DNA from: Acetobacteraceae bacterium
GTDB taxonomy: Bacteria; Pseudomonadota; Alphaproteobacteria; Acetobacterales; Acetobacteraceae
DNA length: 64,000 nt
Direction: 5' to 3'
NCBI GenBank assembly: GCA_030041375.1
Contig: JASHOA010000018.1
Coordinates: forward strand, 1-64,000
How positions within the stretch are numbered: position 1 is the first letter of the stretch; the number at the start of each line of letters is the position of its first letter. Both the position numbers and the translations under genes were made by a program. Shown in pieces: positions 44,676-53,252 of the stretch. A model generated the notes under the pieces. That model ran no database searches, had not been told where the DNA came from, and saw only the letters and a program-made list of their open reading frames with translations.

Positions 44676-45425
44676 ATGTCAGCCTCCAAGGCGAAGAACG
44701 TCGTCATTTTGACATCTGGCCTGAGTGGCAGCTCGGTACTGGCCGGACTGCTGGTGCGGGCCGGCTTGTGGCCGGGGGCAAAGACATACCGGAAGGAAGA
44801 TTACGACACTTTCGAAAATCGTGAGTTGATCGACCTCAATATGCGGCTTTTGGAAGAGGTCAGGTACAAGGGAGACTATACACGGGAGGTTTCGCAGCAG
44901 GTGGTTGCGAATATCGCGGGTCTTGGCGGCAGAATCGATGCTGGCCCGTTCCGGGCGATGGTGGAGAAGTGCGAGCAGCATCGGCCCTGGTTGTGGAAAG
45001 ATCCCCGCCTGTGGCTGACCATCCGCTTTTGGGCAAAGCTTCTCGATCTGCAAGAGTGCCGTTTCATTCATTTGACCCGCGGTGCACGGCCATTATGGAT
45101 CTCGTCGCTGCTGCGACGGCAGATTACCACGTATCGCTATCTCAGGAGCTATGAAGCAGAGGTGGGGAAACTGATCACTGGATTTCTCGAGGAAAACCGG
45201 CTGTCCTATCTCCATATCACGTACGAAGCGCTGATCGAGCGCCCGGACGATGCGATCGCTCAACTGAATCGCACCCTCGGGACCAGGCTCTCTGTTGGCG
45301 ATCTCAAAGCGGTCTATAACGGGCCGCTCTATCGGAATCCGGGAGGTTCGTGGGCCTCCTATGCCAAGGCATTGCTGATCTACGCGCGGAATTTTTCCGA
45401 GCGCCGCGATATCGAAAGGAAATAG
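44676..45425 (+). CDS. Sulfotransferase-like protein
   Basis: This 249-residue protein has a PAPS-binding-like 5' loop (VVILTSGLSGSSVLAGLL, near 9-26), WLWKDPRLWLTIRFW near 98-112, and RFIHLTRGARPLWISSLLRR near 122-141. That last segment resembles the 3'-phosphate loop (R-x7-8-S) of sulfotransferases. Its acceptor is unknown. ATG 44676 follows GGAAG, and TTG 44646 is an alternative. The two 60-base lines I counted inside it are 47 and 52 per cent GC, well below the neighbours. It is flanked by repeat copies E and F in opposite orientation, so recent acquisition is plausible. Confidence 0.65.
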   Translation: MSASKAKNVVILTSGLSGSSVLAGLLVRAGLWPGAKTYRKEDYDTFENRELIDLNMRLLEEVRYKGDYTREVSQQVVANIAGLGGRIDAGPFRAMVEKCEQHRPWLWKDPRLWLTIRFWAKLLDLQECRFIHLTRGARPLWISSLLRRQITTYRYLRSYEAEVGKLITGFLEENRLSYLHITYEALIERPDDAIAQLNRTLGTRLSVGDLKAVYNGPLYRNPGGSWASYAKALLIYARNFSERRDIERK

Positions 45426-45481
45426 GTGTCTGCTCGAGGCTGTAACCGCCGGTTGATCGCGCCCGGCAGGCGAAACGGCGG

Positions 45482-45535
45482 CTAGCCCGCGATCGCCGGA
45501 GGCGGAATCGTCGGAGGGCGCGAATCGCGGGCTAG
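45482..45535 (-). repeat. Dispersed two-hairpin repeat, copy F (module 2 only, inverted)
   Basis: This 54-base copy is bounded by CTAG on both sides, with arms AGCCCGCGAT and ATCGCGGGCT and the inner part in reverse orientation relative to copies A-E. It lies between the sulfotransferase-like gene and the end of the hopanoid operon. Confidence 0.88.
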
Positions 45536-45571
45536 GGTATAGGGGTCGAAACGCGTCACTGCGCGGCGTGA

Positions 45572-46561
45572 TCACCCAGCAGACGAGCGTCGTGCGGCAC
45601 GGCCCGGCGCAGCGGCGAGCAGGCACAAGAGCTCGAATAGAATGGAGGCACCGTGCAGGGCTGTCAGGCCGGCATGGTCGAATGGTGGCGAGACCTCAAC
45701 CAGATCCGCGCCGCGGAAATCAAGCCCGGTCAGTCCGCGCAGCAGGCGGATCGCCTCGATGGTGCTGATCCCGCCGGCCTCGGGCGTGCCGGTGCCCGGT
45801 GCGTACACAGGATCGAGGGCGTCGATGTCGAAGGAAAGATAGGCCTCGCCCTGGCCGATGACTCGTTTCGCTTCCTCGAGTGCGAACCGCCAGCCCCGAT
45901 CGTGGAACTCGTCCATCGGCAGGACACGCATCCCGCTCTCGGTGCTGAAGCGCCACATCGCCGGGTCGTTCAGGGTGCCGCGGATGCCGATCTGGATCAC
46001 CCGGTGGGGATCGAGGAGATTCTCCTCGACCGCGCGGCGGAACGGTGCGCCGTGGTGGAAACGCGAGCCGAGATAGTCATCGCCGGTATCGCAATGGGCG
46101 TCCACGTGCACCATGCCGAGTGGACCCGAGGCCGCCACCGCGCGCAGGATCGAGAGCGAGATGGAATGATCGCCACCGACCGCCAGCGTGGTGACGCCGG
46201 CCGTGCACACGGTGCGAAAAAAATCCTCGATCTCGCCGAGCGCACCCTCCAGCGTATAGGGCTGCTCGATCCAGGCATCGCCGAGATCGGCGACCCGCGC
46301 GGTGGAAAATGGTGCCACCCCGGTCGTCGGGTTGATCCGCCTGAGCAAGCTCGACTGGTTGCGCACCTCGCGCGGGCCGTGCCTTGCCCCTGGCCTGTTC
46401 GTTACCCCGCCGTCGAAGGGAACGCCGATCAACCCGATATCGACGTCGGCAAGCACGTCCGTTGCCGGGAGACGAAAGAATGTGGGCAGTCCGATGTAAC
46501 GCGGCCGCGCCTGCGGATCGGCCAACTCGGAGTAACGACGGGGCAACTTGATCGGTTTCAT
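45572..46561 (-). CDS. Ureohydrolase (agmatinase/guanidinobutyrase family)
   Basis: This 329-residue arginase-fold enzyme has all the Mn ligands visible: GGDHSIS near 125, VHVDAHCDTGDD near 145, and SFDIDALDPVYAPGTGTPE near 230. FDGGVTNRPGARHGPREVR near 50 is typical of the SpeB group. It removes urea from a guanidino compound. Its start overlaps the hpnG stop by four bases (ATGA), so it is translated as the last gene of the hopanoid operon. Whether the substrate is agmatine, another guanidino acid or a hopanoid-linked guanidine cannot be told. Symbol speB is therefore withheld. Confidence 0.88.
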   Translation of the reverse strand: MKPIKLPRRYSELADPQARPRYIGLPTFFRLPATDVLADVDIGLIGVPFDGGVTNRPGARHGPREVRNQSSLLRRINPTTGVAPFSTARVADLGDAWIEQPYTLEGALGEIEDFFRTVCTAGVTTLAVGGDHSISLSILRAVAASGPLGMVHVDAHCDTGDDYLGSRFHHGAPFRRAVEENLLDPHRVIQIGIRGTLNDPAMWRFSTESGMRVLPMDEFHDRGWRFALEEAKRVIGQGEAYLSFDIDALDPVYAPGTGTPEAGGISTIEAIRLLRGLTGLDFRGADLVEVSPPFDHAGLTALHGASILFELLCLLAAAPGRAARRSSAG

Positions 46562-47214
46562 CCATTGTCTCCGAGCACCAGCGAAGGACCAAGCGCACGC
46601 ACCCGCTCGGCGAGCGTGCGGCGTGCGCACCGCGCATCCGAAGCCAGCGCGAGCAGGGCGCCGAGTTGCCCGGGATGGCCGAGTGTCACGGCAAGAAAGC
46701 GCCACGGCCGCACCCTTCCGGCGGGGTTGAGGGCCGAGAGCGCGGCGGCAGGCAGGCTCCGTGACGCCGGATCGCACACCGCGCGCAGGACGGCGAATGG
46801 CAGATCGTGCCTGATCGCGGCCTCTGCGACTGCGCCGCTTTCAAGGTCGACCGCCGCCGCACCGGTTGCCTGCCAGAGCCGACGCTTGGCCGCCGCGCTC
46901 GCAACGACCGTGGCTTCACTGAGCAAAAGCTCGATCGTCGGTCCGCCAAGCACTGCGAGCAGGCCGGGATCGGCCGGCCAACTCTGCCCGAATGCGCGGA
47001 CGGCGCGGGGCACCAGAAGATCGCCCGGCCGCAATGCCGGATCGAGACCACCGGCCAGCCCGAAACTCAAAAGCCCGTTCGCGCCCCCGGCGGCCAGGGA
47101 CTCGGCGGCCATTTCCGCGCCCCCTGGCGTGCCGCCGCCGATCGTGACAACGGCCCTGAGCGTGCGCGCGATCCGCGCCTCTGCCGCCAGCCCGACGACT
47201 ACCCCAAGCGTCAT
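46558..47214 (-). CDS. hpnG: Hopanoid-associated nucleoside phosphorylase HpnG
   Basis: This 218-residue protein has the phosphorylase/nucleosidase fold, with GVVVGLAAEARIAR at the start, LLSFGLAGGLDPALRPGDLLVP near 50-70, and AAAVDLESGAVAEAA near 118 (the ME-S/D-like active-site segment). HpnG removes adenine from adenosylhopane to give ribosylhopane, the step towards bacteriohopanepolyols. Start and stop overlaps with shc (TGATG) and the ureohydrolase (ATGA) show tight coupling. Confidence 0.85.
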   Translation of the reverse strand: MTLGVVVGLAAEARIARTLRAVVTIGGGTPGGAEMAAESLAAGGANGLLSFGLAGGLDPALRPGDLLVPRAVRAFGQSWPADPGLLAVLGGPTIELLLSEATVVASAAAKRRLWQATGAAAVDLESGAVAEAAIRHDLPFAVLRAVCDPASRSLPAAALSALNPAGRVRPWRFLAVTLGHPGQLGALLALASDARCARRTLAERVRALGPSLVLGDNG

Positions 47215-49136
47215 CAGAAGCCGCCCATGACACGTCTTGCGCCTGCCCGCGAAAGCCGGCGATAGCGCGCCAACGCGAGCAGCGGAAAATAGAGCCTATA
47301 GCCATGATAACGGAGATAGAAGACGCGCGGAAACCCGACCGCGTTGTAGGCGGCTTCCCGCCATTCGCCATCCTCCCCGAGATGGGTGAGCAGCCATTCG
47401 ATGCCGCGTGCAACCGCGCCCTGTCCGACCTCGCCTGCCGCCATCAGGCCCAGCAGCGCCCAGGCCGTGTGCGAAGGCGTGCTCACCCGGTACTGCCCGT
47501 GCGGCGCGCGGGCATAGGTCTCGCAATCCTCCCCCCACCCACCGTCCGCCCGCTGACAGGACAGCAGCCAAGCGACGGCGCGACGCACCATGGCTGCTTG
47601 AGGCGGGACGCCGGCCACGTTGAGAGCCGAGAGCACTGACCAGGTGCCGTAGATGTAGTTGCTCCCCCAGCGGCCGAACCAGCTTCCCTCCGTCTCCTGC
47701 TCGCGCTCGAGGAAGGCAAGTGCGCGGACAAGCACCTTGCTTGTTTTCGGATGGCCGATCTCGGCCAGGAACGAGATACACCGTGCGGTGACGTCCGCGG
47801 TCGGCGGATCAAGCAGCGCACCGTGATCGGCGAAGGGAATGTGGTTCAACACGAAATGCGTGTTGTCGGCATCGAAAGCGCCCCAGCCGCCGTTCGCGCT
47901 TTGCATGCCGATGATCCATTCCGCGGCGCCGGCAATGGCTTGGCGATGCCCGGTATGACCGATCCGGTTGAGCAACATGCCGACCACGGCCGTATCGTCG
48001 ACGTCCGGATAGTGCGGATTGGCGTACTGGAAGGCCCATCCGCCGGGCCGAAGGCCGGGCCTCACGACTGCCCAGTCCCCGGCGGGTTCTGTGATCTGAA
48101 GCGGCAGCAGCCACTCCGCCGCGGCCATTGCCGCTTCCATCTCGCCTGCCTCGGCAAGCGCGTGGCCGGCAAGCGCGGTGTCCCAGACCGGCGAGAGACA
48201 GGGCTGGCACCAGGCGCGATCCGGTTCGATCACCAGGAGCTTCTGCACCGCCCGCCAGGCGGTCTCTGCTCCGGCACCGGCGATGCCGAGCGCATCGAAC
48301 ATCATCACCGTGTTCGCCATGGCGGGATAGATCCCACCCAGCCCGTCCTCGCCATTCAGCCGCTCGCTGACAAAGGCGACAGCGCGAGCGATCGCGTGGC
48401 GGCGCAATCCGCGGGATGCCATCGGCTCAAGCCGCCGCAGCACGGCGTCGAGCGTCACGAAGGCACGGCCCCAGATCGAGCCATCCGGCGCCCGGATCCA
48501 ATCCCTGACGGCGGCGGGTTCGGTCCTGAACAGTTCCGCGATCCCCACTCTGCGCGGGTTGCGTGCCCGCGGCTTGAGCGCCATCAGGACGAGCAGCGGC
48601 ACGATCACCGTCCGGGACCAGTACGAAACCTTCGAGAGGTGGAAGAAGAACCAGCGCGGCAGCAGGATGATCTCGGCCGGCATCACGGGTGCCGCGCGCC
48701 AGGGCACGATGCCGAACAAGGCGAGCTGCACGCGGGTGAAGACGTTTGTCCGCTCGGCTCCGCCGGCGGAAAGAATCGCCTCGCGCGCGCGGCGCATGTG
48801 CGGCGCATCCGGCAGATCGCCGATCGCCTTCAGCGCGAAATAGGCCTTGACGCTTGCCGAAAGATTGAATGCGCCGCCATGAAAGAGCGGCCAACCGCCG
48901 TCGTCACCCTGGATCGCGCGGAGATGAACGCCGATCTTCGCCTCCAGCGTTGGATCGATGCGATCGAGATAATGCTCGAGCAGCACGTATTCGGCGGGGA
49001 TCGTTGCGTCCGCCTCCAACGGGAAAACGAAGTGCCCATCTCCTCGCCGATGACGCAGCAGGCCAGCGAGGGCACTCTCGATCGCCTCGTCGTGGCGATC
49101 AGCGGCCTCCGCTTCGCTCACGATCTGGTCCGGCAT
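47214..49136 (-). CDS. shc: Squalene-hopene cyclase
   Basis: This 640-residue monotopic membrane enzyme cyclises squalene to hopene and diplopterol. The catalytic acid motif DVDDTA is at residues 378-383, and QW repeats are visible (SANGGWGAFD, RADGGWGED, DGSIWG). Length and motif position match known bacterial cyclases. ATG 49136 is the natural start. It follows hpnE by 16 bases and overlaps hpnG by one base. It is the central gene of the hpnA-B-C-D-E-shc-hpnG operon. Confidence 0.96.
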   Translation of the reverse strand: MPDQIVSEAEAADRHDEAIESALAGLLRHRRGDGHFVFPLEADATIPAEYVLLEHYLDRIDPTLEAKIGVHLRAIQGDDGGWPLFHGGAFNLSASVKAYFALKAIGDLPDAPHMRRAREAILSAGGAERTNVFTRVQLALFGIVPWRAAPVMPAEIILLPRWFFFHLSKVSYWSRTVIVPLLVLMALKPRARNPRRVGIAELFRTEPAAVRDWIRAPDGSIWGRAFVTLDAVLRRLEPMASRGLRRHAIARAVAFVSERLNGEDGLGGIYPAMANTVMMFDALGIAGAGAETAWRAVQKLLVIEPDRAWCQPCLSPVWDTALAGHALAEAGEMEAAMAAAEWLLPLQITEPAGDWAVVRPGLRPGGWAFQYANPHYPDVDDTAVVGMLLNRIGHTGHRQAIAGAAEWIIGMQSANGGWGAFDADNTHFVLNHIPFADHGALLDPPTADVTARCISFLAEIGHPKTSKVLVRALAFLEREQETEGSWFGRWGSNYIYGTWSVLSALNVAGVPPQAAMVRRAVAWLLSCQRADGGWGEDCETYARAPHGQYRVSTPSHTAWALLGLMAAGEVGQGAVARGIEWLLTHLGEDGEWREAAYNAVGFPRVFYLRYHGYRLYFPLLALARYRRLSRAGARRVMGGF

Positions 49137-49152
49137 CCTTCTGTCCGCTGGT

Positions 49153-50421
49153 TCATCGGGAAAGAAGCTCCGCTGCCGTTTGCCCGGACCTGATGGCACC
49201 CTCGATGGTTCCCGGCAAGCCGGTTGCCGTCCAGTCTCCTGCCAGCACCAGGTTCGCGAGCCTGGTTTCCGCCGGCGGCCGTTTGCGATCCTCCGCTGGT
49301 GTCGCGGCAACCGTGGCACGCTTTTCCTTCACCACCCTGACGGGCGGCATCGTCCCGGCAAGATCAAGCGCCTGGCAGATCTCGGGCCAGATCTGGGCCG
49401 CCAATTCCTCCGCTGGCTGCTCGATCAGCCGTGCGGCCGCACTCACGGTGACGGAAACGACTTCGCGCTTCACGAATGCCCACTCTGCCAGTCCGCCGAG
49501 CAGGGCAACAAAGCCGGCCGGCCCCGGGTGCGCCGAGATGCGGAAATGCACGTTGAGGATGGCCTCGAAGGATGTCGGGACCAGGAGCCCGGGCAGAAGA
49601 TCTGCGGCAACAGGCGCTGGTGCCGCGAGCACGACTGCCTCCGCAGGGTCGAGCGCGATCCGTTCCCCATCCGCCGTGGCCAGAGCGGCCACGCGGTCTG
49701 CCGCGATTTCCAGTGCCGCGATGCGCTGGCCAAAGCGCACCACGGCGCCGCGCTCGGCAAGCCAGGCAAGGGCCGGATCGACAAAGCTCTCGGAAAGCCC
49801 GATCCGGGGATAAAGCGGCACCGAGGCGGCACCACCCCGGCCCAGGGTTTCGGCGAGAACGCGGCCGAACAGGCGGGCCGAGCCCTGCTCCGTGCCGGTG
49901 TTGAGCGCTGCTATTGCAAGCGGGGCGAGGAGGCGGCGGTAAAGCGGGCCATCAGGCAGAATCCGGGCCACCGTTGCCTCTTCGGAGGGATGGCGAAATC
50001 TTGTCAGCGCCAGGTAATCGCGCGCCCGGGTTCCCGGCACCCGCCGGTGTGGACAGAAGATCCAGTACGGCAATCGGCCGGGATTGGGTGCCAGGACCCA
50101 ACGCTCGTCGGTCGCAAGATCGTAGAAGGGAAAAAGAGGGCGGCCCGGGCCACAGAGCGTGTCGCCGGCGCCGATCGCCTTGAGATAACCGATCGCCGCC
50201 CTGTTCCCTGCCAGCAGCAGGTGGTTTCCGTTATCGATCCTGCAGCCGAGCGCCCGATCGAAATAGGAGCGGCAGCGTCCGCCTGCGACCGGCCCGGCCT
50301 CCGAGAGCGCAACCCTCCAGCCGCGCCCGGCAAGAGTGACGGCGGCGGAAAGCCCGGCCAGGCCGGCGCCGATGATGTGCGCGCGTCGCTGGCTCTGTCC
50401 CTTCGTCTCAGAGAAGACCAT
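49153..50421 (-). CDS. hpnE: Hydroxysqualene dehydroxylase HpnE
   Basis: This 422-residue FAD-dependent amine-oxidase-like protein has the dinucleotide motif AHIIGAGLAGLSAAVTLAGRG near 15, then EAGPVAGGRCRSY near 42. The C-terminal LVLAGDWTATGLPGTIEGAIRSG closes the FAD site. HpnE reduces hydroxysqualene to squalene after HpnD and HpnC. ATG 50421 overlaps the hpnD end by 14 bases. Confidence 0.92.
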   Translation of the reverse strand: MVFSETKGQSQRRAHIIGAGLAGLSAAVTLAGRGWRVALSEAGPVAGGRCRSYFDRALGCRIDNGNHLLLAGNRAAIGYLKAIGAGDTLCGPGRPLFPFYDLATDERWVLAPNPGRLPYWIFCPHRRVPGTRARDYLALTRFRHPSEEATVARILPDGPLYRRLLAPLAIAALNTGTEQGSARLFGRVLAETLGRGGAASVPLYPRIGLSESFVDPALAWLAERGAVVRFGQRIAALEIAADRVAALATADGERIALDPAEAVVLAAPAPVAADLLPGLLVPTSFEAILNVHFRISAHPGPAGFVALLGGLAEWAFVKREVVSVTVSAAARLIEQPAEELAAQIWPEICQALDLAGTMPPVRVVKEKRATVAATPAEDRKRPPAETRLANLVLAGDWTATGLPGTIEGAIRSGQTAAELLSR

Positions 50422-51262
50422 GGCGCAATGCCAGCCACAGTTTCTGCCAGCCTGGCAGCCGCATCGGCTCACCGATGCGCTCCCAGCCGCGCCGCTCAAT
50501 CCTGGCGAGCAGGGCGGCATAAGTAGCCGCCATCAGGCGCGCCGGACGCATGGCTCGCGCGTTGCACCGCGCCATTGCGCGCTCGGCCAGATCGAAATGA
50601 TGATGCGCAAGCGCGGCCAGCCGTGCCAGCACGGGCGGCAGCCGTGGCGAGTTGAGCGCCGTCGCGGGGTCTGCCGGCACACCCGCCTGGGCCAGCCATT
50701 CAGCGGGTAGATAGAGCCGGCCCCGCCCCGAATCCTCGACGAGATCCCTGAGGATGTTGGTGAGCTGCAGCGCGCGGCCGAGCGAGCCCGCCACCTGGTC
50801 GGCCGCTTCGGATGCGTCGCCGAACACGCGCACCGAAAGCCGACCGACCGCGCAGGCCACCCGGTCGCAGTATAAATCGAGCACGGCAAGAGGAGGTCCG
50901 ACAATAGGCTGCTCGGCGTCCATTGCCATGCCGTCGATGATCGCCTCGAAATCGATCTGCCGGAGCCCGTAGCGAGGGACCGTCGCGGCCAGCACCCGTG
51001 TCACCGGGTCATCCGCCACTCCGGCGCAGAAATCCGCGACGCGAACCCGCCAGGCATCGAGCACGCATTGCTTTTCTTCCCACGGTGCAGTGCCGTCTGC
51101 GACGTCATCCACGGCGCGGCAGAAGGCATAGATCGCGAACATCGCGAACCGTCGCTCCCGCGGCAGAATCCACATGCCGCGGTAGAACGACGTGCCGGCA
51201 TCGCGCACCAGACCGGCGACGTCGGCGAGATCGGCCTCGGTTACGCCGGTCTCGCGGCTCAT
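50408..51262 (-). CDS. hpnD: Presqualene diphosphate synthase HpnD
   Basis: This 284-residue trans-isoprenyl synthase joins two farnesyl diphosphates to presqualene diphosphate. It has the first Asp-rich motif AFCRAVDDVADG near 55, the second in LRDLVEDSGRGRLYLP near 180, and TSFYRGMWILPRERR at the start. ATG 51262 overlaps the hpnC stop by four bases. It is paralogous to hpnC. Confidence 0.92.
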   Translation of the reverse strand: MSRETGVTEADLADVAGLVRDAGTSFYRGMWILPRERRFAMFAIYAFCRAVDDVADGTAPWEEKQCVLDAWRVRVADFCAGVADDPVTRVLAATVPRYGLRQIDFEAIIDGMAMDAEQPIVGPPLAVLDLYCDRVACAVGRLSVRVFGDASEAADQVAGSLGRALQLTNILRDLVEDSGRGRLYLPAEWLAQAGVPADPATALNSPRLPPVLARLAALAHHHFDLAERAMARCNARAMRPARLMAATYAALLARIERRGWERIGEPMRLPGWQKLWLALRHGLL

Positions 51263-52107
51263 GGCAGGAAGCGGAGCGCCGTGAAGAGGCTTGCGGCAAC
51301 ATCGGAGCGATGCAGCTTGACCCGGCCGTGCACCGGATCTTCGATGCGGAGCCGGTGGCAGAGCCGCCGTGAGAGCCCGACAATCACCGCGGTTTCGAGC
51401 CGAAGGCGCCGGCTTCGCGTGCGCCGCGGCAAATCGAGCGCCGCCGCGTTGAGAGCGGAAACCCGACCGAGCAGCGCATCGAAGGTCCGGCGCAGCCCAG
51501 CGCTTGCGCTTTGTCCGAGGAGATCTCCGACGGCGGCATCGTTCCTGGCGAGCAGATCCTGCGGGATGTAGCAGCGGTCGAGCCGGAGAAGATCGACCTT
51601 TCCGTCTTGCAGATGGTTCAGCACTTGCAGGGCCGCGCAGAGCGCATCGGAGGGCGGGTAGGAATTCTGATCCTCGCCGTGCAGGTCGAGCACGTGTCGG
51701 CCGACCGGCATCGCCGAATAACGGCAATAATCGTAGAGCTCTTCCCAGTTGGCGTAGCGGAGCTTGGTGGCATCGCGGCGGAAGGCGATCAACAACTCCG
51801 ACGAATGCCGTGCGGTCACGGCGGTTTCAGCAAGGCTGTTGCGGAGGCGCGCCGCGCTCAGCGACCCTTCGTCGCGCTTCCCAAGCAGAACTGCCTCCAT
51901 CACGTCGAGCCGGGCGATCTTTTCCGCCGGCGTGAGCTGATCACTGTCTGCGATATCGTCCGCGTTGCGCGCAAATGCATAAAAGGCGTGCACGTGGGGG
52001 CGGAGATCGCGGCGGATCAGCGCCGAGCCGACCGGGAAATTCTCGTCTGCCCGGTCTTTGCCGGACCAAGCCTCGATGCTCGCGGTGTCGATGCTGCCGA
52101 TGCTCAT
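51259..52107 (-). CDS. hpnC: Hydroxysqualene synthase HpnC
   Basis: This 282-residue member of the squalene synthase family hydrolyses presqualene diphosphate to hydroxysqualene. Motifs: ENFPVGSALIRRDLRPHV near 23, AFARNADDIADSD near 45, YCRYSAMPVGRHVLDL near 125, and NHLQDGKVDLLRLDRCYIP near 165. The start at 52107 overlaps the hpnB stop by four bases (ATGA). Confidence 0.92.
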   Translation of the reverse strand: MSIGSIDTASIEAWSGKDRADENFPVGSALIRRDLRPHVHAFYAFARNADDIADSDQLTPAEKIARLDVMEAVLLGKRDEGSLSAARLRNSLAETAVTARHSSELLIAFRRDATKLRYANWEELYDYCRYSAMPVGRHVLDLHGEDQNSYPPSDALCAALQVLNHLQDGKVDLLRLDRCYIPQDLLARNDAAVGDLLGQSASAGLRRTFDALLGRVSALNAAALDLPRRTRSRRLRLETAVIVGLSRRLCHRLRIEDPVHGRVKLHRSDVAASLFTALRFLP

Positions 52108-53252
52108 GTCTGGGCCCCACGATAAGCGCGGCCCTTCCAAACCTGCCCGCGGCCGCACCAGTGATCGATGGCGGAGCCCACGGTGGCGGCCAGATAAAAC
52201 GCCGCCACCAGCGGCAGGGCCAGCGCCCAGAGAGGCGAGCGCCGATAGCGTTCAAGGCTCGGCCAGTAGAGAGCCAGCGATAACGCCCAGGCGGCAAGCC
52301 CGGCCCAGCGGTCAAACCCGGCCCCGAACAGGGTGAAGAGCGGCGGAAGCAGAAACAGAATCCCGATCCCGAACAGGGTTGCGACCAGTAACAGAGCGGA
52401 ATAACGAAGCTGTACGAAGGCCGTGCGCGCAATCATCCGCCAGATGGCGGCGCCACCCGGATAGGCGCGTTGGCTGCTGGCGAGCCGGGTATGGCCGAGC
52501 CAAATCCGCCCGACCGGCTTGATGGCGGTTGCCAAAGCAACATCATCGATCAGGGCGCTGCGGATTGCCGCCAGTCCGCCCGCCCGTTCGAGCGCCGAGC
52601 GGTGGAGCAGGATCGTCCCGCCGGCGGCGGCGGCGCTGCGCCTGGCAGGATTGTTGACGGCCGCGAACGGATAGAGAAGCTGGAAAAAGAACACGAATGC
52701 CGGCACCAGCGCTCGCTCCGCGAAGCTTTCGCAGCGAAGCGCAACCATCTCCGAGACGAGATCGAGCCGTTCGCTCTCTGCCTTTGCCAACAAGGTGGCA
52801 AGATGCCCGGGCGCGTGCACGATATCGGCGTCCGTCAGGAGCAGCCAGCATGCCGGCGCGTGAACGGCCGCAGCCGCGATCCCCTGCTCGAGCGCCCAGA
52901 GCTTGCCGCTCCATCCTGGAGGTGGCGGCCCGCCTTCAATGATCCGTAGCCGATCCTGGGCGACTGTCGCCACAAGAGCGCGAGCGATCCCGAGCGTGGC
53001 ATCCCTCGATCTGTCATCGACCAGGAATATCCGCGCCTTGCCGTCGTAGTCCTGGCGGAGCAGGGAGACGACGCTCCCGGCGATGTGCTCGGCCTCGTCG
53101 CGCGCCGGCACAACCACATCGACCGCTGGCGGTGAGGCCGGCGCCGCCCTCGGAAGCTCGGGGCCGGAACGCCAGAACCGGTCATGACCGACGGCCAGCC
53201 AAAGCCAGGCGAGAAGCGAAAGGGCGGCCAGTGCGGCCGTCACGGTGCTCAA
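52104..53252 (-). CDS. hpnB: Hopene-associated glycosyltransferase HpnB
   Basis: This 382-residue family-2 glycosyltransferase has an N-terminal helix (AALAALSLLAWLWLAVG), then VDVVVPARDEAEHIAGSV, LVDDRSRDATLGIAR, and LLLTDADIVHAPGHL (the DxD). Several C-terminal helices follow (VATLFGIGILFLLPPLF). Its exact acceptor in hopanoid side-chain synthesis is not settled. The frame has no ATG at the homology start. TTG 53252 overlaps the hpnA stop as TTGA and is the likely initiation codon. Confidence 0.87.
   Translation of the reverse strand: MSTVTAALAALSLLAWLWLAVGHDRFWRSGPELPRAAPASPPAVDVVVPARDEAEHIAGSVVSLLRQDYDGKARIFLVDDRSRDATLGIARALVATVAQDRLRIIEGGPPPPGWSGKLWALEQGIAAAAVHAPACWLLLTDADIVHAPGHLATLLAKAESERLDLVSEMVALRCESFAERALVPAFVFFFQLLYPFAAVNNPARRSAAAAGGTILLHRSALERAGGLAAIRSALIDDVALATAIKPVGRIWLGHTRLASSQRAYPGGAAIWRMIARTAFVQLRYSALLLVATLFGIGILFLLPPLFTLFGAGFDRWAGLAAWALSLALYWPSLERYRRSPLWALALPLVAAFYLAATVGSAIDHWCGRGQVWKGRAYRGAQT

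Noticed and set aside
43545-45425. Taurine/sulfonate utilisation unit made of the dioxygenase and the sulfotransferase-like gene
   Set aside because: The genes are divergent and separated by a repeat. They differ in base composition, and no sulfonate transporter is present.
44452-45535. Composite transposon around the sulfotransferase-like gene
   Set aside because: The flanking copies encode no transposase, differ in length (107 and 54 bases) and are members of a dispersed intergenic repeat. Only a passive cassette can be suggested.
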